A stretch of DNA of 64,000 nucleotides from a bacterium. GTDB lineage: Bacteria > Acidobacteriota > Thermoanaerobaculia > Multivoradales > J023. Within the stretch, counting starts at the first letter, position 1. The number at the start of each line of letters is the position of its first letter. The stretch is taken from positions 1 to 64,000 of the forward strand of contig JAAELT010000332.1 of the NCBI GenBank assembly GCA_024226315.1, in the 5' to 3' direction. A program made the translations under genes and the position numbers. The notes below the pieces were generated by a model. The model was not told where the DNA came from. It saw only the letters and a program-made list of their open reading frames with translations, and searched no databases. Positions 10,524 through 19,974 of this stretch are shown here, piece by piece.

Positions 10524-11414
10524 TCAGGCCGCTTCGGCGACGTTCGCTTCCGCGACGTTCAACGTCGAGAAGTAGGCGTCCTTGAGATCGGCGTCGACCT
10601 GCTCGAAGCCCGAGTCCAGGGCCTCGTCCGAGAACACGTGAATCTCCATCTGGCCGGCCTGCCAGCGGGTCGAGATCACCGCCAGCTCTGCATGGTGGCT
10701 CTCGAGCTCGTGCTTGTCGATCAGCTTGCGCCAGATCTTGCCCTGGAGCTTGTCGACGATCTCGCCCGGCTCGCCGGTGAGCCGCACCGTGCCGTCGGAG
10801 ATGACCGCCAGCCGCTGGCAGAGGTCCGAGACGTCCTCGACGATGTGGGTCGAGAGGATCACCACCACGTTCTCGCCGATCTCCGACAGGAGATTGAGGA
10901 AGCGGTTCCGCTCCTCTGGGTCGAGGCCGGCGGTGGGCTCGTCGACGATGATCAACCGCGGGTCCCCGAGCAGCGCCTGGGCGATGCCGAAGCGCTGTTT
11001 CATGCCGCCCGAGAAAGTGCTCAGGTTCTGCTTGCGCTTTTCGTAGAGGTTGGTCATTTGGAGCAGGTGCTCGACCACCGATTTGCGATCCTTGGCGTTG
11101 GTCAGGCCCTTGAGCACCGCGAAATGATCGAGCATGCGGCCGGCCGAGATCCGCGGGTAGACCCCAAACTCCTGCGGCAGGTAGCCGAGGATCTTGCGCA
11201 CCTCCTCCTTGTCCTTCAGCACGTCGAGGTCTCCAAAGGAGATCGTGCCCTCGTCGGCTTCCTGGAGCGTCGCGATGGTACGCATCAGCGTCGACTTGCC
11301 TGCGCCGTTGGGTCCCAACAGGCCGAACATCCCCCGCGGGATCTCCAGACTCACGTTCTTGAGGGCGTGCACGCCGCCCGGATAGGTCTTCGACAGGTTC
11401 TCGATCTTCAGCAT
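10524..11414 (-). CDS. ABC transporter ATP-binding protein (ABC-2 type exporter)
   Basis: This 296-residue ATPase has Walker A GPNGAGKST (34-42), Q-loop YLPQEFG (79-85), signature FSGGMKQR (134-141), Walker B LIIVDEP (154-160) with TAGLD, and an H-loop in LSTHIVED. The C-terminal 80 residues are an accessory domain seen in exporters of this type. It energises the permease-M1 gene that follows. The start at 11414 is an ATG. Confidence 0.92.
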   Translation of the reverse strand: MLKIENLSKTYPGGVHALKNVSLEIPRGMFGLLGPNGAGKSTLMRTIATLQEADEGTISFGDLDVLKDKEEVRKILGYLPQEFGVYPRISAGRMLDHFAVLKGLTNAKDRKSVVEHLLQMTNLYEKRKQNLSTFSGGMKQRFGIAQALLGDPRLIIVDEPTAGLDPEERNRFLNLLSEIGENVVVILSTHIVEDVSDLCQRLAVISDGTVRLTGEPGEIVDKLQGKIWRKLIDKHELESHHAELAVISTRWQAGQMEIHVFSDEALDSGFEQVDADLKDAYFSTLNVAEANVAEAA

Positions 11415-11550
11415 GGCGGTCCCCTCAGTGAGCGGGTCGGATTCTTCCGAGTGGCAGCGGGCGGGTTGGTAGGAAGAACGTATCAGAGGCGGAAAAGTTC
11501 ATTCCGACCACTGCTACCGCTGTCACGACGGCCCGTCCCAGCCGGCGAGC

Positions 11551-11976
11551 TCAATCAGCTCGGGGGCGCACGACGAAGCCCGCGCGATGGAAGTCGTCAT
11601 CGAATGTGAAGGCGTCGAGCAGTCTGCGCTCGCGCATCAGGGCGAACGAAGTGCAGTCGGTGAACGAGAGCACCTTGTCTTCGTAGCCCACAAAGATCTC
11701 CCAGGCGTGACTCCGCAGGCCCTCGTCGATCTCCGCGACCTCGACGAGCTGACTCGACAGGACCCGGTCGTGGAGGGCGATCGCCATCGCCATCCCGTTT
11801 CGCCGCCGTCGGAGAAAGGTGTAGCTCTCGTCGAGGACGTAGTCGCTGGTGAGGAAACGCCGCCGGTCTTTCAGCGAGGTGCGCCAGAATTCCAGAGCTC
11901 TGGAGTGAAGGCTGTCGCTGGAGTCGAGCAGCGCGATCCAGGCCGAGGAATCGACGAGCAACGGCGGCTGGATCAC
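11551..11976 (-). CDS. vapC: PIN-domain ribonuclease toxin, VapC type
   Basis: This 141-residue PIN-domain protein begins PPLLVDSSAWIALLD with the first catalytic Asp, has a conserved Glu in DYVLDESYTFLRRR and ends with FTDCTSFALM and AFTFDDDF, which supply further acidic ligands. VapC toxins cleave RNA with Mg2+ or Mn2+. The gene overlaps the antitoxin stop by 4 nt (ATGA), the usual arrangement for toxin-antitoxin pairs. Confidence 0.88.
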   Translation of the reverse strand: MIQPPLLVDSSAWIALLDSSDSLHSRALEFWRTSLKDRRRFLTSDYVLDESYTFLRRRRNGMAMAIALHDRVLSSQLVEVAEIDEGLRSHAWEIFVGYEDKVLSFTDCTSFALMRERRLLDAFTFDDDFHRAGFVVRPRAD

Positions 11977-12263
11977 CTCTCGATCGGCCCGTAGAGCTCG
12001 TCCTCGAGCCTGGAGGCGCCGTCGCTGCAGCCCGAGCCGCCGATCTCCTCCGCGACCTCCAACAGCTGCCAGGCCGGATCGGCGAGGTAGGCGTCATCGG
12101 ATTCCGAACCAGCGACCAGCGGTATCTCTTCGGTGAGATACACGGCGACCGCCTCGCGCACGACCTGCGCCATGCTGACTGAACGGTCTTTCGCGGCCCG
12201 CTTCAACGCTTCGTGCTGCTCGTGGTCGAGATAGATCTGGGTCCTGACCTCGGAAACTGCCAT
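11973..12263 (-). CDS. vapB: Ribbon-helix-helix antitoxin, VapB type
   Basis: This 96-residue protein has an N-terminal ribbon-helix-helix fold (VRTQIYLDHEQHEALKRAAK, then SMAQVVREAV) for DNA binding. The C-terminal part is acidic and would wrap the toxin. I chose the ATG at 12263 because GGAGG lies seven bases upstream; the longer frame to 12320 runs through the operator palindrome. It lies upstream of the toxin as expected, and the pair is probably autoregulated through the palindrome at 12279-12305. Confidence 0.85.
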   Translation of the reverse strand: MAVSEVRTQIYLDHEQHEALKRAAKDRSVSMAQVVREAVAVYLTEEIPLVAGSESDDAYLADPAWQLLEVAEEIGGSGCSDGASRLEDELYGPIER

Positions 12264-12278
12264 CGCTGGCCTCCATCG

Positions 12279-12305
12279 GAGTGCTGTACATAGCTTACAG
12301 CACTC
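12279..12305 (-). promoter_or_regulatory. Perfect inverted repeat, likely VapBC operator
   Basis: GAGTGCTGTA and its exact reverse complement TACAGCACTC flank a 7-nt centre, just upstream of the antitoxin ribosome site. On the minus strand the centre includes TAAGCTATG, which could overlap a -10 box. Position and symmetry fit an autoregulatory site for a ribbon-helix-helix protein. Confidence 0.6.
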
Positions 12306-12371
12306 TGATGGTCTCCACAAGAGAAAATGGTAGCGCTGGTGGGTGGCAGGCTAGCCGGCTAGGCGAGCCGG

Positions 12372-14837
12372 CTACTCGTACCGCAGAGCCGTCAGCGGAT
12401 CCACCGACGCCGCCCGCCGTGCCGGCAGGTAGGTGGCGAAGAGGGCGATGGCGAGCAGCAGGATGGAGACCGCGGCGAAGGTCGTGGGATCGGTTGCGTC
12501 GACGCCGTAGAGGAAGCCGTCGAGGAAACGGGTGAGGAGGAAAGCTCCGGCGAGGCCTGCGACAACGCCGGCGAGCGTCATGCCGAGGCCCTGGCGCACC
12601 ACCATGCGGCTCACGGTGCCTCGATCGGCGCCGAGGGCGATGCGGACCCCGATTTCCTGAGTCCGCTGGCTGACGACGTAGGAGACGACGCCGTAGAGCC
12701 CCACCGCGCCGAGCAGTAGTGCCACCGCCGCGGCAATCGAGAGCAGCAGCATGGTGAATCCCGTGCGTGCCCTCGAACGCTCGAGGATCTGGTCCATGGT
12801 GCGGACGTTGGCGACGGGCAGGTTGGGATCAGCGTCCCAGATCGCCGACCGGACCGCGCCGGCCACCGAGGTAGCGGGCACGCTGGTACGCAGGACGAGG
12901 CTCATGGTGCCGGGTGCGAGAGCCTCCTCCTCGTCAGGCGGCGGAGGGCTGGCGAGAGGGTAATAGACGATCTCCGTCGGATCTTCCACCAGGCTGTCAT
13001 CGCGGATGCTGCCGACGACACCGACGATCGTGAACCAGTCGCCCTGCTCGGCGATGCCCGACGTCAGCCGTTTGCCGAGAGGGCTCGTGTCGCCCCACAT
13101 CTGCCGGGCGAGGGCTTCGCTCACCAGCGCGACACGTGACTGTCGCTGGTGATCGGCGGGCTCGAGGACGCGGCCTTCAATCAGCGGGATCCGGAGGGTC
13201 TCGAAATAGCCCGGCGCCACCCTGCGGGTGCTGATGATCCTCGGGACTTCGTCGGGCTCGAGCGGAAAGTCCTCGAATGTGTGCGCGCTGTTGGAGCCCC
13301 CGTCGCCAAGGGGCAAACGTGTGACGGCTCCCGCCGTATCCACTCCCGGCAAGGTCCGCAGACGGTCGACGGTGGTCTGGAAGAAGTGCGCCCGCTGCTC
13401 CGCGGAGGCGTACTCCGCCATGGGCAGAGACAAGCGTACGGTCAAGAGGTTCGAGGCGTCGAATCCGGGCTCGACCGCCTGCAGTGCCCTGAAGCTCCGC
13501 GCCATCAGACCCGAACCGACGAGCAGGATCAGCGCCAGCGCGACCTGCGCGGCGACCAGGGCGTAACGGGCTCGATGGCGCGCGCGCCCCGTCGTAGAGC
13601 CGCGCCCTCCCTCTTTGAGCACCGTGCCGGGACGTGGCGCGCCGCCGCGTAGTGCCGGCATGACGCCGAAGAGCAGCGCGGCCAGGAACGAGATCGCGAC
13701 GGTGAAGGCCAGCACACCGCCGTCGATCCCGATCGCCTCGAGGCGCGGGATGCTCTGGGGGCCGATCGCCAGGAAGACGCGGATGCCCGCCGCCGCCAGC
13801 GCCAGCCCCAGGGCGCCGCCGGCGATCGCGAGAACGATGCTCTCGGTCAGGAAGGCCAAGACCACGTTACGCCGGGTGGCTCCAAGCGCGGTCCTGATCG
13901 CCACTTCGCGCTGCCGGCCCTCGGCGCGCACCAGGAACAGGTTGGCGACATTGGCGCAGGCGATCAGCAGGATGAAGCCGACCGCGCCGAGCAGTAGCCA
14001 CAGGGCCTTGCCGACGTCGCCGACCACGTCGTCACGCAGCGGATGGACGAGCGCGGCGATCCCGGCGTTCTTCAGCATGCCCGGCGTGATGTCGTCATCC
14101 GGGAATTCCTCGGGCAGTCGGTGGATCAGCGCCGAAAGGTCCGCTTCGGCGGCGGCGGGCGTCGCGTCCGGCCGCAGGCGACCGATGCCGGGAAAGCTGA
14201 AGTTGCCAACGTTGGCGTTCGCCGGGTCGATCTCCATCGGCAGCCAGAGCAGGGTTTCCGGAGAAGGGAAGTGGAAGCCCTCGGGCATGACGCCTATCAC
14301 CGTCCGCGCTACGCCGTCGACCTGGATCGTCTGCTCCAGGATGTGCTCCTCGGCGCCGAATCGCCGCGTCCAGAGCTCGTGACCGATGAGCACCACCGGC
14401 TCGGCCCCCGGCCGCTCGTCGCCTTCGTCGAACACCCGCCCGAGCGCCGGCGGGATTCGCAGCAGCGGGAACAGGGAGGCGGTGACGTCCGCCGACGGCA
14501 GCCGCTCCGGCCTCTCGCCGCCGGTGAGGTTGACGGTGGCCGGGTCGTAGATCCCGATGTCCTCGAAGAAGCGGTTGTGCCGGCGGTAAAGCAAGTAGGT
14601 GGCGTCGGACTGCTCGAACTGGGGCAGCTCGATCCCTGGAGCCGTGTGCCACACGCCCATGAGCCGCTCCGACTCGGGAAAGGGAAGGGGACGGATGAGC
14701 ACGCCCTGGACGACGGTGAAGATGGCGGCGTTGGCGCCGATGCCAATCGCCAGGGTCAGCACCGAGATGACGGTGAACATCGGGCTCCGCAGGAGCTTGC
14801 GGACCACGGTGTGAAGCGGTCGGAGCAGGGAATCCAT
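12372..14837 (-). CDS. Orphan ABC permease, FtsX/MacB type (ADOP-like)
   Basis: This 821-residue membrane protein has two tandem MacB-like halves: a periplasmic core between membrane helix 1 (around 20-42) and a three-helix block (around 280-430), then a second copy ending at 821. Marks are LTLAIGIGANAAIFTVV, ACANVANLFLVRAEGRQREVA, RTALGATRR and the C-terminal ARRAASVDPLTALRYE. No ATPase gene lies beside it, which fits the acidobacterial duplicated orphan permease group. Its substrate is unknown. It stands apart from the ABC genes on either side. Confidence 0.88.
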   Translation of the reverse strand: MDSLLRPLHTVVRKLLRSPMFTVISVLTLAIGIGANAAIFTVVQGVLIRPLPFPESERLMGVWHTAPGIELPQFEQSDATYLLYRRHNRFFEDIGIYDPATVNLTGGERPERLPSADVTASLFPLLRIPPALGRVFDEGDERPGAEPVVLIGHELWTRRFGAEEHILEQTIQVDGVARTVIGVMPEGFHFPSPETLLWLPMEIDPANANVGNFSFPGIGRLRPDATPAAAEADLSALIHRLPEEFPDDDITPGMLKNAGIAALVHPLRDDVVGDVGKALWLLLGAVGFILLIACANVANLFLVRAEGRQREVAIRTALGATRRNVVLAFLTESIVLAIAGGALGLALAAAGIRVFLAIGPQSIPRLEAIGIDGGVLAFTVAISFLAALLFGVMPALRGGAPRPGTVLKEGGRGSTTGRARHRARYALVAAQVALALILLVGSGLMARSFRALQAVEPGFDASNLLTVRLSLPMAEYASAEQRAHFFQTTVDRLRTLPGVDTAGAVTRLPLGDGGSNSAHTFEDFPLEPDEVPRIISTRRVAPGYFETLRIPLIEGRVLEPADHQRQSRVALVSEALARQMWGDTSPLGKRLTSGIAEQGDWFTIVGVVGSIRDDSLVEDPTEIVYYPLASPPPPDEEEALAPGTMSLVLRTSVPATSVAGAVRSAIWDADPNLPVANVRTMDQILERSRARTGFTMLLLSIAAAVALLLGAVGLYGVVSYVVSQRTQEIGVRIALGADRGTVSRMVVRQGLGMTLAGVVAGLAGAFLLTRFLDGFLYGVDATDPTTFAAVSILLLAIALFATYLPARRAASVDPLTALRYE

Positions 14838-14906
14838 GGTGACCTCCTGATGATGGCCGGTAGTCGCCGGCCGCTGGAGGTTTAAACGAGTCAGCCGGGC
14901 GGTTTG

Positions 14907-16025
14907 TTACCGTCGCGGCTCGCCCGAACCGCCGTAGAGGCGGCAGGAGGTGGCCTTGATGACCAGGAAGACCTGCTGGCCGAGCTCCAGGCCGAGCTCG
15001 GCCGGGGTGGTCTCGGTGACTTCGACGACCAGTGGCGGCACGCCCTCGCCGAGCTCGGCGGTAACCAGACCGAGGTGCCCGAGGGAGCGGATCTCAGTGA
15101 CCTTTGCCGCCAACACGTTGCGGGCGGAGATCCCCCGCGGGCTCTCGGTGGCGATCAGGATCTCGTTCGCCGGCAGGGTGACGAGTACCTCGCCGTCGGT
15201 CGCCAGACGCGGCACGATCAGCTCCACGCCGCTGTTCTCATCGCCGAGGTGGACGACGCTGGTGCTCGCCAGCTGACGTACCGGGCGCCCGGATAGTACG
15301 TTCTCGTAGCCTTCCTTCTCGGCCAGAGGGAAGACTTCCGGGTCCCGCAGCACGGTGCGTGGCTCACCCCTCGCCACAACGGTCCCCTCGCGCAGCACGA
15401 TCAGCTCGTCACACAGCGCCTGCACCTCGATCGGGTCGTGGGAGACCAGCAGCATCGGCACCGTCAGCTCATCACGGACGCGGCGGAGGAAGGGCAGCAG
15501 CCGGCGGCGCAGCGGCAGGTCCAGGGAGGCCAGCGGTTCGTCGAGCAGCAGCAGGCGGGCGCCCGAGCACAGGGCGCGGCCGAGGGAGACGCGCTGACGC
15601 TCGCCGCCCGAGAGGGTAACGACGTCGCGCTCCAGGAGCCTTGCCAGCTCCAGCAGCTCGGCGACCGTGCTAAGACTCCGTTCTGGGTTGTGGCCGGCGC
15701 GCCGCGCTCGCCGCGCGCCGGCCAGTAGGTTCGCCCGCACGCTCAGGTGGGGGAAGAGCAGGCCGTCTTGCGGCACGTAACCGATCCAGCGTCGTTCCGG
15801 CGGCACGAAACGCCGCGCATCGCTGTCGAGCCAAACGTCGTCGCCGAGTCGGATCCGGCCACGCGCGCCGCGCCGCAGGCCGGCGACCGCTTCCAGCAAG
15901 CTGGTCTTGCCGGCACCCGAGGCGCCGAAGATACCGGTGACAGGCTTGCTGGCGCTGAAGGCCACCGTCACCTCGAAGCGATCGAGGGCCAGCCGGACGT
16001 CGACGTCGAGCGCTGTTGACGTCAT
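14907..16025 (-). CDS. modC: Molybdate ABC transporter ATP-binding protein
   Basis: This 372-residue ATPase has Walker A FGASGAGKTS (around 33-42), Q-loop VPQDGLLFPHL, signature LSGGERQRVSLGRAL, Walker B LLLLDEPLASLD and a C-terminal TOBE/Mop-type domain (from about 280) of the kind that binds oxyanions in ModC. It is the last gene of modABC and overlaps modB by 4 nt. It drives molybdate (possibly tungstate) import. Confidence 0.92.
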   Translation of the reverse strand: MTSTALDVDVRLALDRFEVTVAFSASKPVTGIFGASGAGKTSLLEAVAGLRRGARGRIRLGDDVWLDSDARRFVPPERRWIGYVPQDGLLFPHLSVRANLLAGARRARRAGHNPERSLSTVAELLELARLLERDVVTLSGGERQRVSLGRALCSGARLLLLDEPLASLDLPLRRRLLPFLRRVRDELTVPMLLVSHDPIEVQALCDELIVLREGTVVARGEPRTVLRDPEVFPLAEKEGYENVLSGRPVRQLASTSVVHLGDENSGVELIVPRLATDGEVLVTLPANEILIATESPRGISARNVLAAKVTEIRSLGHLGLVTAELGEGVPPLVVEVTETTPAELGLELGQQVFLVIKATSCRLYGGSGEPRR

Positions 16026-16702
16026 GCTGAATCGCCTCTTGTTGATCGGTCCCGCCCCAGCAGCTCGGCGGCCAGGATTGCCACGAAACCCACGGCGAGG
16101 GCGATCAGCATCAACAGATCGGCGCGGTCGTGGTTGCCCACCTGCTGGGCGCTGAAGATCGCCGAGGCCAGGGTGCGGGTGCTGTTCGGGATGTTGCCGG
16201 CGAGCGTCACGGTGGCGCCGAACTCGCCGAGGGCGCGGGTGAAGCCGAGGATCACGCCGGCCAGCAGCCCGCGGCCGGCGAGCGGCAGGGTGACGCGGAA
16301 GAAGGTCTCGAACCGGCCGTAGCCCAGGGTCCGCCCCATCAGCTCGAGCCGGGGCTCGACGCTTTCAAACGCCACGCGTGCCGTGCGTGCCACCAGCGGC
16401 ACCGACATGACGGCGGCGGCCAGCACCGCCGCCTTCCAGGTCAAGAGCAGGCCGAGATCGAACCCCAGCGTCTCCCGGCCGAGCGGTCCGTCGACCGCCA
16501 GCATTCGCAACAGCAAGAAGCCGACCGCCGTCGGCGGGAGCACCAGGGGCAGCCCGATTGCCGCCGACAGCAGACGTTTGCCACGAAAGTCCCAGCGCGC
16601 CAGCGCGTAGCCCAGGAAGGTCGCCGGGCCGATCACGAGCAGGGTCGCCACTGTCGCCACCCGCAGGGTGAGGAGCAGGATCGAGACGAGATCGCCGTTC
16701 AT
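16022..16702 (-). CDS. modB: Molybdate ABC transporter permease
   Basis: This 226-residue protein has about five or six membrane segments, and its EAA loop reads ELMGRTLGYGRFETFFRVTL. The length and LPLVLPPTAVGFLLL are typical of ModB. It lies between modA and modC with 4-nt overlaps on both sides, so the three genes are translated together. Confidence 0.92.
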   Translation of the reverse strand: MNGDLVSILLLTLRVATVATLLVIGPATFLGYALARWDFRGKRLLSAAIGLPLVLPPTAVGFLLLRMLAVDGPLGRETLGFDLGLLLTWKAAVLAAAVMSVPLVARTARVAFESVEPRLELMGRTLGYGRFETFFRVTLPLAGRGLLAGVILGFTRALGEFGATVTLAGNIPNSTRTLASAIFSAQQVGNHDRADLLMLIALAVGFVAILAAELLGRDRSTRGDSA

Positions 16703-17484
16703 CGTACTTTCGGCACAAAGCCGTGCCGCTCGACGATCTCGGCCGCTGCCGGCCCGGTGAGGAAGTCGAGAAACAGACGGCCCAGCTCGGGACGCTGACT
16801 GTTGGCAATCTGGGTCGCCCAGTAGGCGATCGGTTGGTCCTCCACGCCTGGGATCTCAACGAGCACCCTAACCTTCTCGGAGGTCAGCGCGTCGGTGCGG
16901 TAGACGATTCCGAGGATCTCGGGATCAGATTCGACCAGCGCCAGCGCCGCACGCGCGTCCAGGGCCGGCGCCACGCGCCCGGCGACGGCGGCCCACACGT
17001 CGGTGCCGTTCGAAGACAAGTCCTCCAGCGCCGCGCGGGCGTAACGGCCCGCCGGCACCGCCTCCGGATCGGCGAGGGCGAGGAAACGGTACCCAGCGCT
17101 CGCCAGCTCCTCGGGATGGCTGGGTTGAACCGGTGCGTCGTGGCGGGCGATCAGCACCAGGCGGTTGCCGAACAGCTCTCGCTGCGTCTCGGGCACCGTG
17201 CGCCCCGCGTCGTCCAGCTTGGCCACCCAGTGCCGGTCCGCCGAAAGGAACACGTCGGCCAGGGGAGCGGCCTGGATCTGTTGAGCCAACGTGTTCGAGC
17301 CCGCGAAGTTGAAAACCACCTCCACCTCGTGGTGGCGCTCGAATGCCGTGCCAAGCTCGATCGCCACGTCCCGCAGGCTGGCGGCGGCGAACACCGAAAG
17401 CTTCGGCTGCCCGTGCTCGGACACGCCTCCGCAAGCCGAGAGAACACCGCAAGCGAGCACCATCATGACGCGAAATCGCAGCAT
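16699..17484 (-). CDS. modA: Molybdate-binding periplasmic lipoprotein
   Basis: This 261-residue protein starts with a lipoprotein signal ending in LSAC. The mature part begins LSVFAAASLRDV, a ModA hallmark, with FNFAGSNTLAQQI, ADVFLSAD, LVLIARH and ILGIVYRTDA further on, matching the anion-binding fold. It delivers molybdate to ModBC. The first gene of modABC, it is divergent from the prolyl oligopeptidase. Confidence 0.92.
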   Translation of the reverse strand: MLRFRVMMVLACGVLSACGGVSEHGQPKLSVFAAASLRDVAIELGTAFERHHEVEVVFNFAGSNTLAQQIQAAPLADVFLSADRHWVAKLDDAGRTVPETQRELFGNRLVLIARHDAPVQPSHPEELASAGYRFLALADPEAVPAGRYARAALEDLSSNGTDVWAAVAGRVAPALDARAALALVESDPEILGIVYRTDALTSEKVRVLVEIPGVEDQPIAYWATQIANSQRPELGRLFLDFLTGPAAAEIVERHGFVPKVR

Positions 17485-17549
17485 GGCACGATTCTAGAGG
17501 AGCCGAGCCTCTCAATCCGGGCAGTCCCGTCAGGGGCAAGAGAGAGTAG

Positions 17550-17569
17550 CCCCGGGTTCCAACCCGGGG
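17550..17569. repeat. 9-bp perfect inverted repeat in divergent intergenic region
   Basis: CCCCGGGTT and AACCCGGGG flank a 2-nt centre. The 277-base gap between modA and the peptidase gene otherwise shows no gene. Both neighbours point away, so this is not a terminator for either; a protein-binding site or a stray repeat are the options. Confidence 0.4.
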
Positions 17570-17761
17570 AACACTACCGCGACGACAAGACCGCCGAGCA
17601 GGCCGACACCATCGAGACCGTGCGGCAGATCTACGCCCGTGCCACGGGTCAGGAGGCCGGCGGGCCGGGATAGTTGGCGAGCCGCCGGGCCCAGGCGCGC
17701 GATATGCTCGCCGCCGCGGGCACCGCCCTGCCAGCGGCGTCCCAATCCAAGGAGCCAATCC

Positions 17762-19918
17762 ATGACTTCGATTTCGTACCGGCCCCTGGCCCTCGTGCTC
17801 ACGGTCGCCATGATGGGCGCTTGTGCCTCGCCGCAAGAACCCGAAATGATCTACCCGGAAGCCGAGCGTGGTGACCACGTCGACGAGTACTTCGGCGTCG
17901 AGGTCTCCGATCCGTACCGCTCGTTCGAGGAGCTCGAATCGGATACGACGCGCAGATTCGTCGAAGAGCAGAACGCCCTTGCGCAGCCCTACCTGGAGGC
18001 GATCCCGGCCCGCGCACGCATCATCGAGCGGATGACGGAGCTGTGGACGTACGAGCGCCACGGACTGCCACAGAAGCGCGGCGGCCGGTACTTCTTCGAG
18101 TACAACGACGGCACCCAGGGTCAGGACGTGCTGATGGTGGCCGAGTCCTTGGGCGGCCAGCACCGTCTGCTGATCGACCCCAACACCCTGCGCGAGGACG
18201 CCACGATCTCGCTGGCCGACTTCGATGCCAGTCCCGACGGCTCCCACGTCGCCTGGGGCGTCTCGGATGGTGGCACCGATTGGCGGATCTGGCGGGTCCG
18301 CAACGTCGAGACGGGCGAGGATCTCGCCGACGAGCTGCGGCACATGAAGTTCAGCGGCGTCTCCTGGACTCCGGACTCCACCGGCTTCTACTACAGCCGT
18401 TATCCCGTGGATGCAGATGGCAAGAGCGACGACTCGAAACAGGTGTCGGTCTTCCTCCACCGTCTCGGCAGTCCCCAGTCCGAGGACACCGAGATCTACG
18501 CCATCGATGACGGCTCCGACAATGATCCCTATTCCCAGCTCACCGACGACGGCCGGTTCTTGATCTACACCGTCTTCGAGGGTTACAGCGCCAATGGCGT
18601 GCACGTGCAGAACCTGGCGAAGCCCGGCTCTCCTGTCGTGCGCCTGCTCGACGAATGGGACGCCCTCTATTTCTTCCGTGGCAACCGGGGCAGCGAGCTG
18701 TTCTTCGAGACCACCAACCAGGCTCCCAACGGGCGGGTGGTCGCCATCGACGCCGCGGATCCCGAGCCGGACAGCTGGCGCGAGGTGGTGCCCGAGGGAC
18801 CGAACGTACTCTCGGGATCCGAAATCGTCGGTGGCCGGGTGATCGCCCGCTACCTGGTCGACGCCCGCAGCCGGGTGCGGCTCTTCGAGCTCGACGGCAG
18901 CGAAGCCGGTGACGTCGAGCTGCCTGGAATCGGGACCGCGCTCGGCTTCGGCGGCAAGATCGACGACTCCGAGACCTTCTACCAGTTCGAGACCTTCACC
19001 GCGCCGCCCGCGGTCTTCCGTTTCGACGCGGTCACGGCAGAGTCCAGCCCCTTTCGCCGCGCGGAAGAATCCGGCAAGGGCGGCGACGAGGCCAGTGATG
19101 CAGGCCAGACCTTCGAGACCGAGCAGGTCTTCTACAACAGCAAGGACGGCACCCGCGTACCGATGTTCCTCATCCACCGTCCAGGCCTGGAGCGCAACAG
19201 CGACAACCCGACCCTGCTCTACGGCTACGGCGGCTTCAACGTCGCCGAGACGCCCGAGTACAAGGTCCGGTGGACCATGTGGCTCGAGATGGGCGGCCTA
19301 TTGGCGGTGGCCAATCTCCGCGGCGGCAGCGAGTACGGCGAGGAGTGGCACCACGCGGGCACCAAGACCCGCAAGCAGAACGTCTTCGACGACTTCATCG
19401 CCGCCGCCGAATGGCTGATCTCCGAGGGCTACACCGAGACGCCGAAGCTCGCCATCCACGGGCGCAGCAACGGCGGCCTGCTGGTGGGCGCCGTGATGAC
19501 CCAGCGCCCCGACCTCTTCGGCGTCGCCCTGCCGGCGGTCGGCGTGCTCGACATGCTGCGCTACCACAGCGCCAGCGCCAACGCCTACCAGTGGGGCAGC
19601 GACTTCGGCTGGAGCGAGAACGAGGACGAGTTCCAGGCCCTGCGCGCCTACTCGCCGGCGCACAACGTCGGCGAGGGCACCTGTTACCCGCCGACCCTGC
19701 TGACCACCGCCGACCGCGACGATCGGGTCGTCCCCTGGCACAGCTACAAATTTGCCGCTGCCCTCCAGCACGGCCAGGGCTGCCCCAACCCGGTACTGGT
19801 CCGCATCGAGACCCGCGCCGGCCACGGCGGCAACAAGCCCACCTGGATGCGCATCGAGGACTACGCCGACCAGTGGTCCTTCGCCGCCAAGCACCTGGGG
19901 ATGGAGATCCCGGAGTGA
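17762..19918 (+). CDS. Prolyl oligopeptidase family serine peptidase (S9), lipoprotein
   Basis: This 718-residue protein has a signal with a lipobox-like MMGACAS (around residues 15-21), so it is probably exported and lipid-anchored. The N-terminal region (about 30-430) is the beta-propeller that screens substrates; the C-terminal alpha/beta hydrolase holds Ser569 in GRSNGGLLVGA, Asp in TTADRDDRVVPWHSYKFAA and His in RAGHGGNKPT. It cleaves after proline in short peptides. The start at 17762 has AAGGAG upstream; longer frames lack a signal. A single gene, it is followed tail-to-tail by the M23-like gene. Confidence 0.92.
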   Translation: MTSISYRPLALVLTVAMMGACASPQEPEMIYPEAERGDHVDEYFGVEVSDPYRSFEELESDTTRRFVEEQNALAQPYLEAIPARARIIERMTELWTYERHGLPQKRGGRYFFEYNDGTQGQDVLMVAESLGGQHRLLIDPNTLREDATISLADFDASPDGSHVAWGVSDGGTDWRIWRVRNVETGEDLADELRHMKFSGVSWTPDSTGFYYSRYPVDADGKSDDSKQVSVFLHRLGSPQSEDTEIYAIDDGSDNDPYSQLTDDGRFLIYTVFEGYSANGVHVQNLAKPGSPVVRLLDEWDALYFFRGNRGSELFFETTNQAPNGRVVAIDAADPEPDSWREVVPEGPNVLSGSEIVGGRVIARYLVDARSRVRLFELDGSEAGDVELPGIGTALGFGGKIDDSETFYQFETFTAPPAVFRFDAVTAESSPFRRAEESGKGGDEASDAGQTFETEQVFYNSKDGTRVPMFLIHRPGLERNSDNPTLLYGYGGFNVAETPEYKVRWTMWLEMGGLLAVANLRGGSEYGEEWHHAGTKTRKQNVFDDFIAAAEWLISEGYTETPKLAIHGRSNGGLLVGAVMTQRPDLFGVALPAVGVLDMLRYHSASANAYQWGSDFGWSENEDEFQALRAYSPAHNVGEGTCYPPTLLTTADRDDRVVPWHSYKFAAALQHGQGCPNPVLVRIETRAGHGGNKPTWMRIEDYADQWSFAAKHLGMEIPE

Positions 19919-19944
19919 AAAAACGGCGCGGGGAGACCCGCGCC
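19918..19944 (-). terminator. Rho-independent terminator of the M23-like gene
   Basis: Read on the minus strand, a perfect 9-bp stem CGGCGCGGG/CCCGCGCCG with a 3-nt loop is followed by six T. It lies 30 bases past the stop of the minus-strand gene and touches the stop codon of the convergent peptidase gene. On the plus strand there is no T-tract. Confidence 0.8.
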
Positions 19945-19974
19945 GTGTGGACTCGAACCGGACGTGGTGTCGAA

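Noticed and set aside
17550..17569. Terminator
   Set aside because: Both flanking genes point away from it and no T-tract follows on either strand.
17639..17761. Longer start for the prolyl oligopeptidase
   Set aside because: The ATG at 17762 has AAGGAG upstream and opens a lipoprotein signal; the extension has no family match.
16925..19177. Long minus-strand frame opposite modA and the peptidase gene
   Set aside because: It crosses two well-supported genes and has the composition of antisense high-GC DNA.
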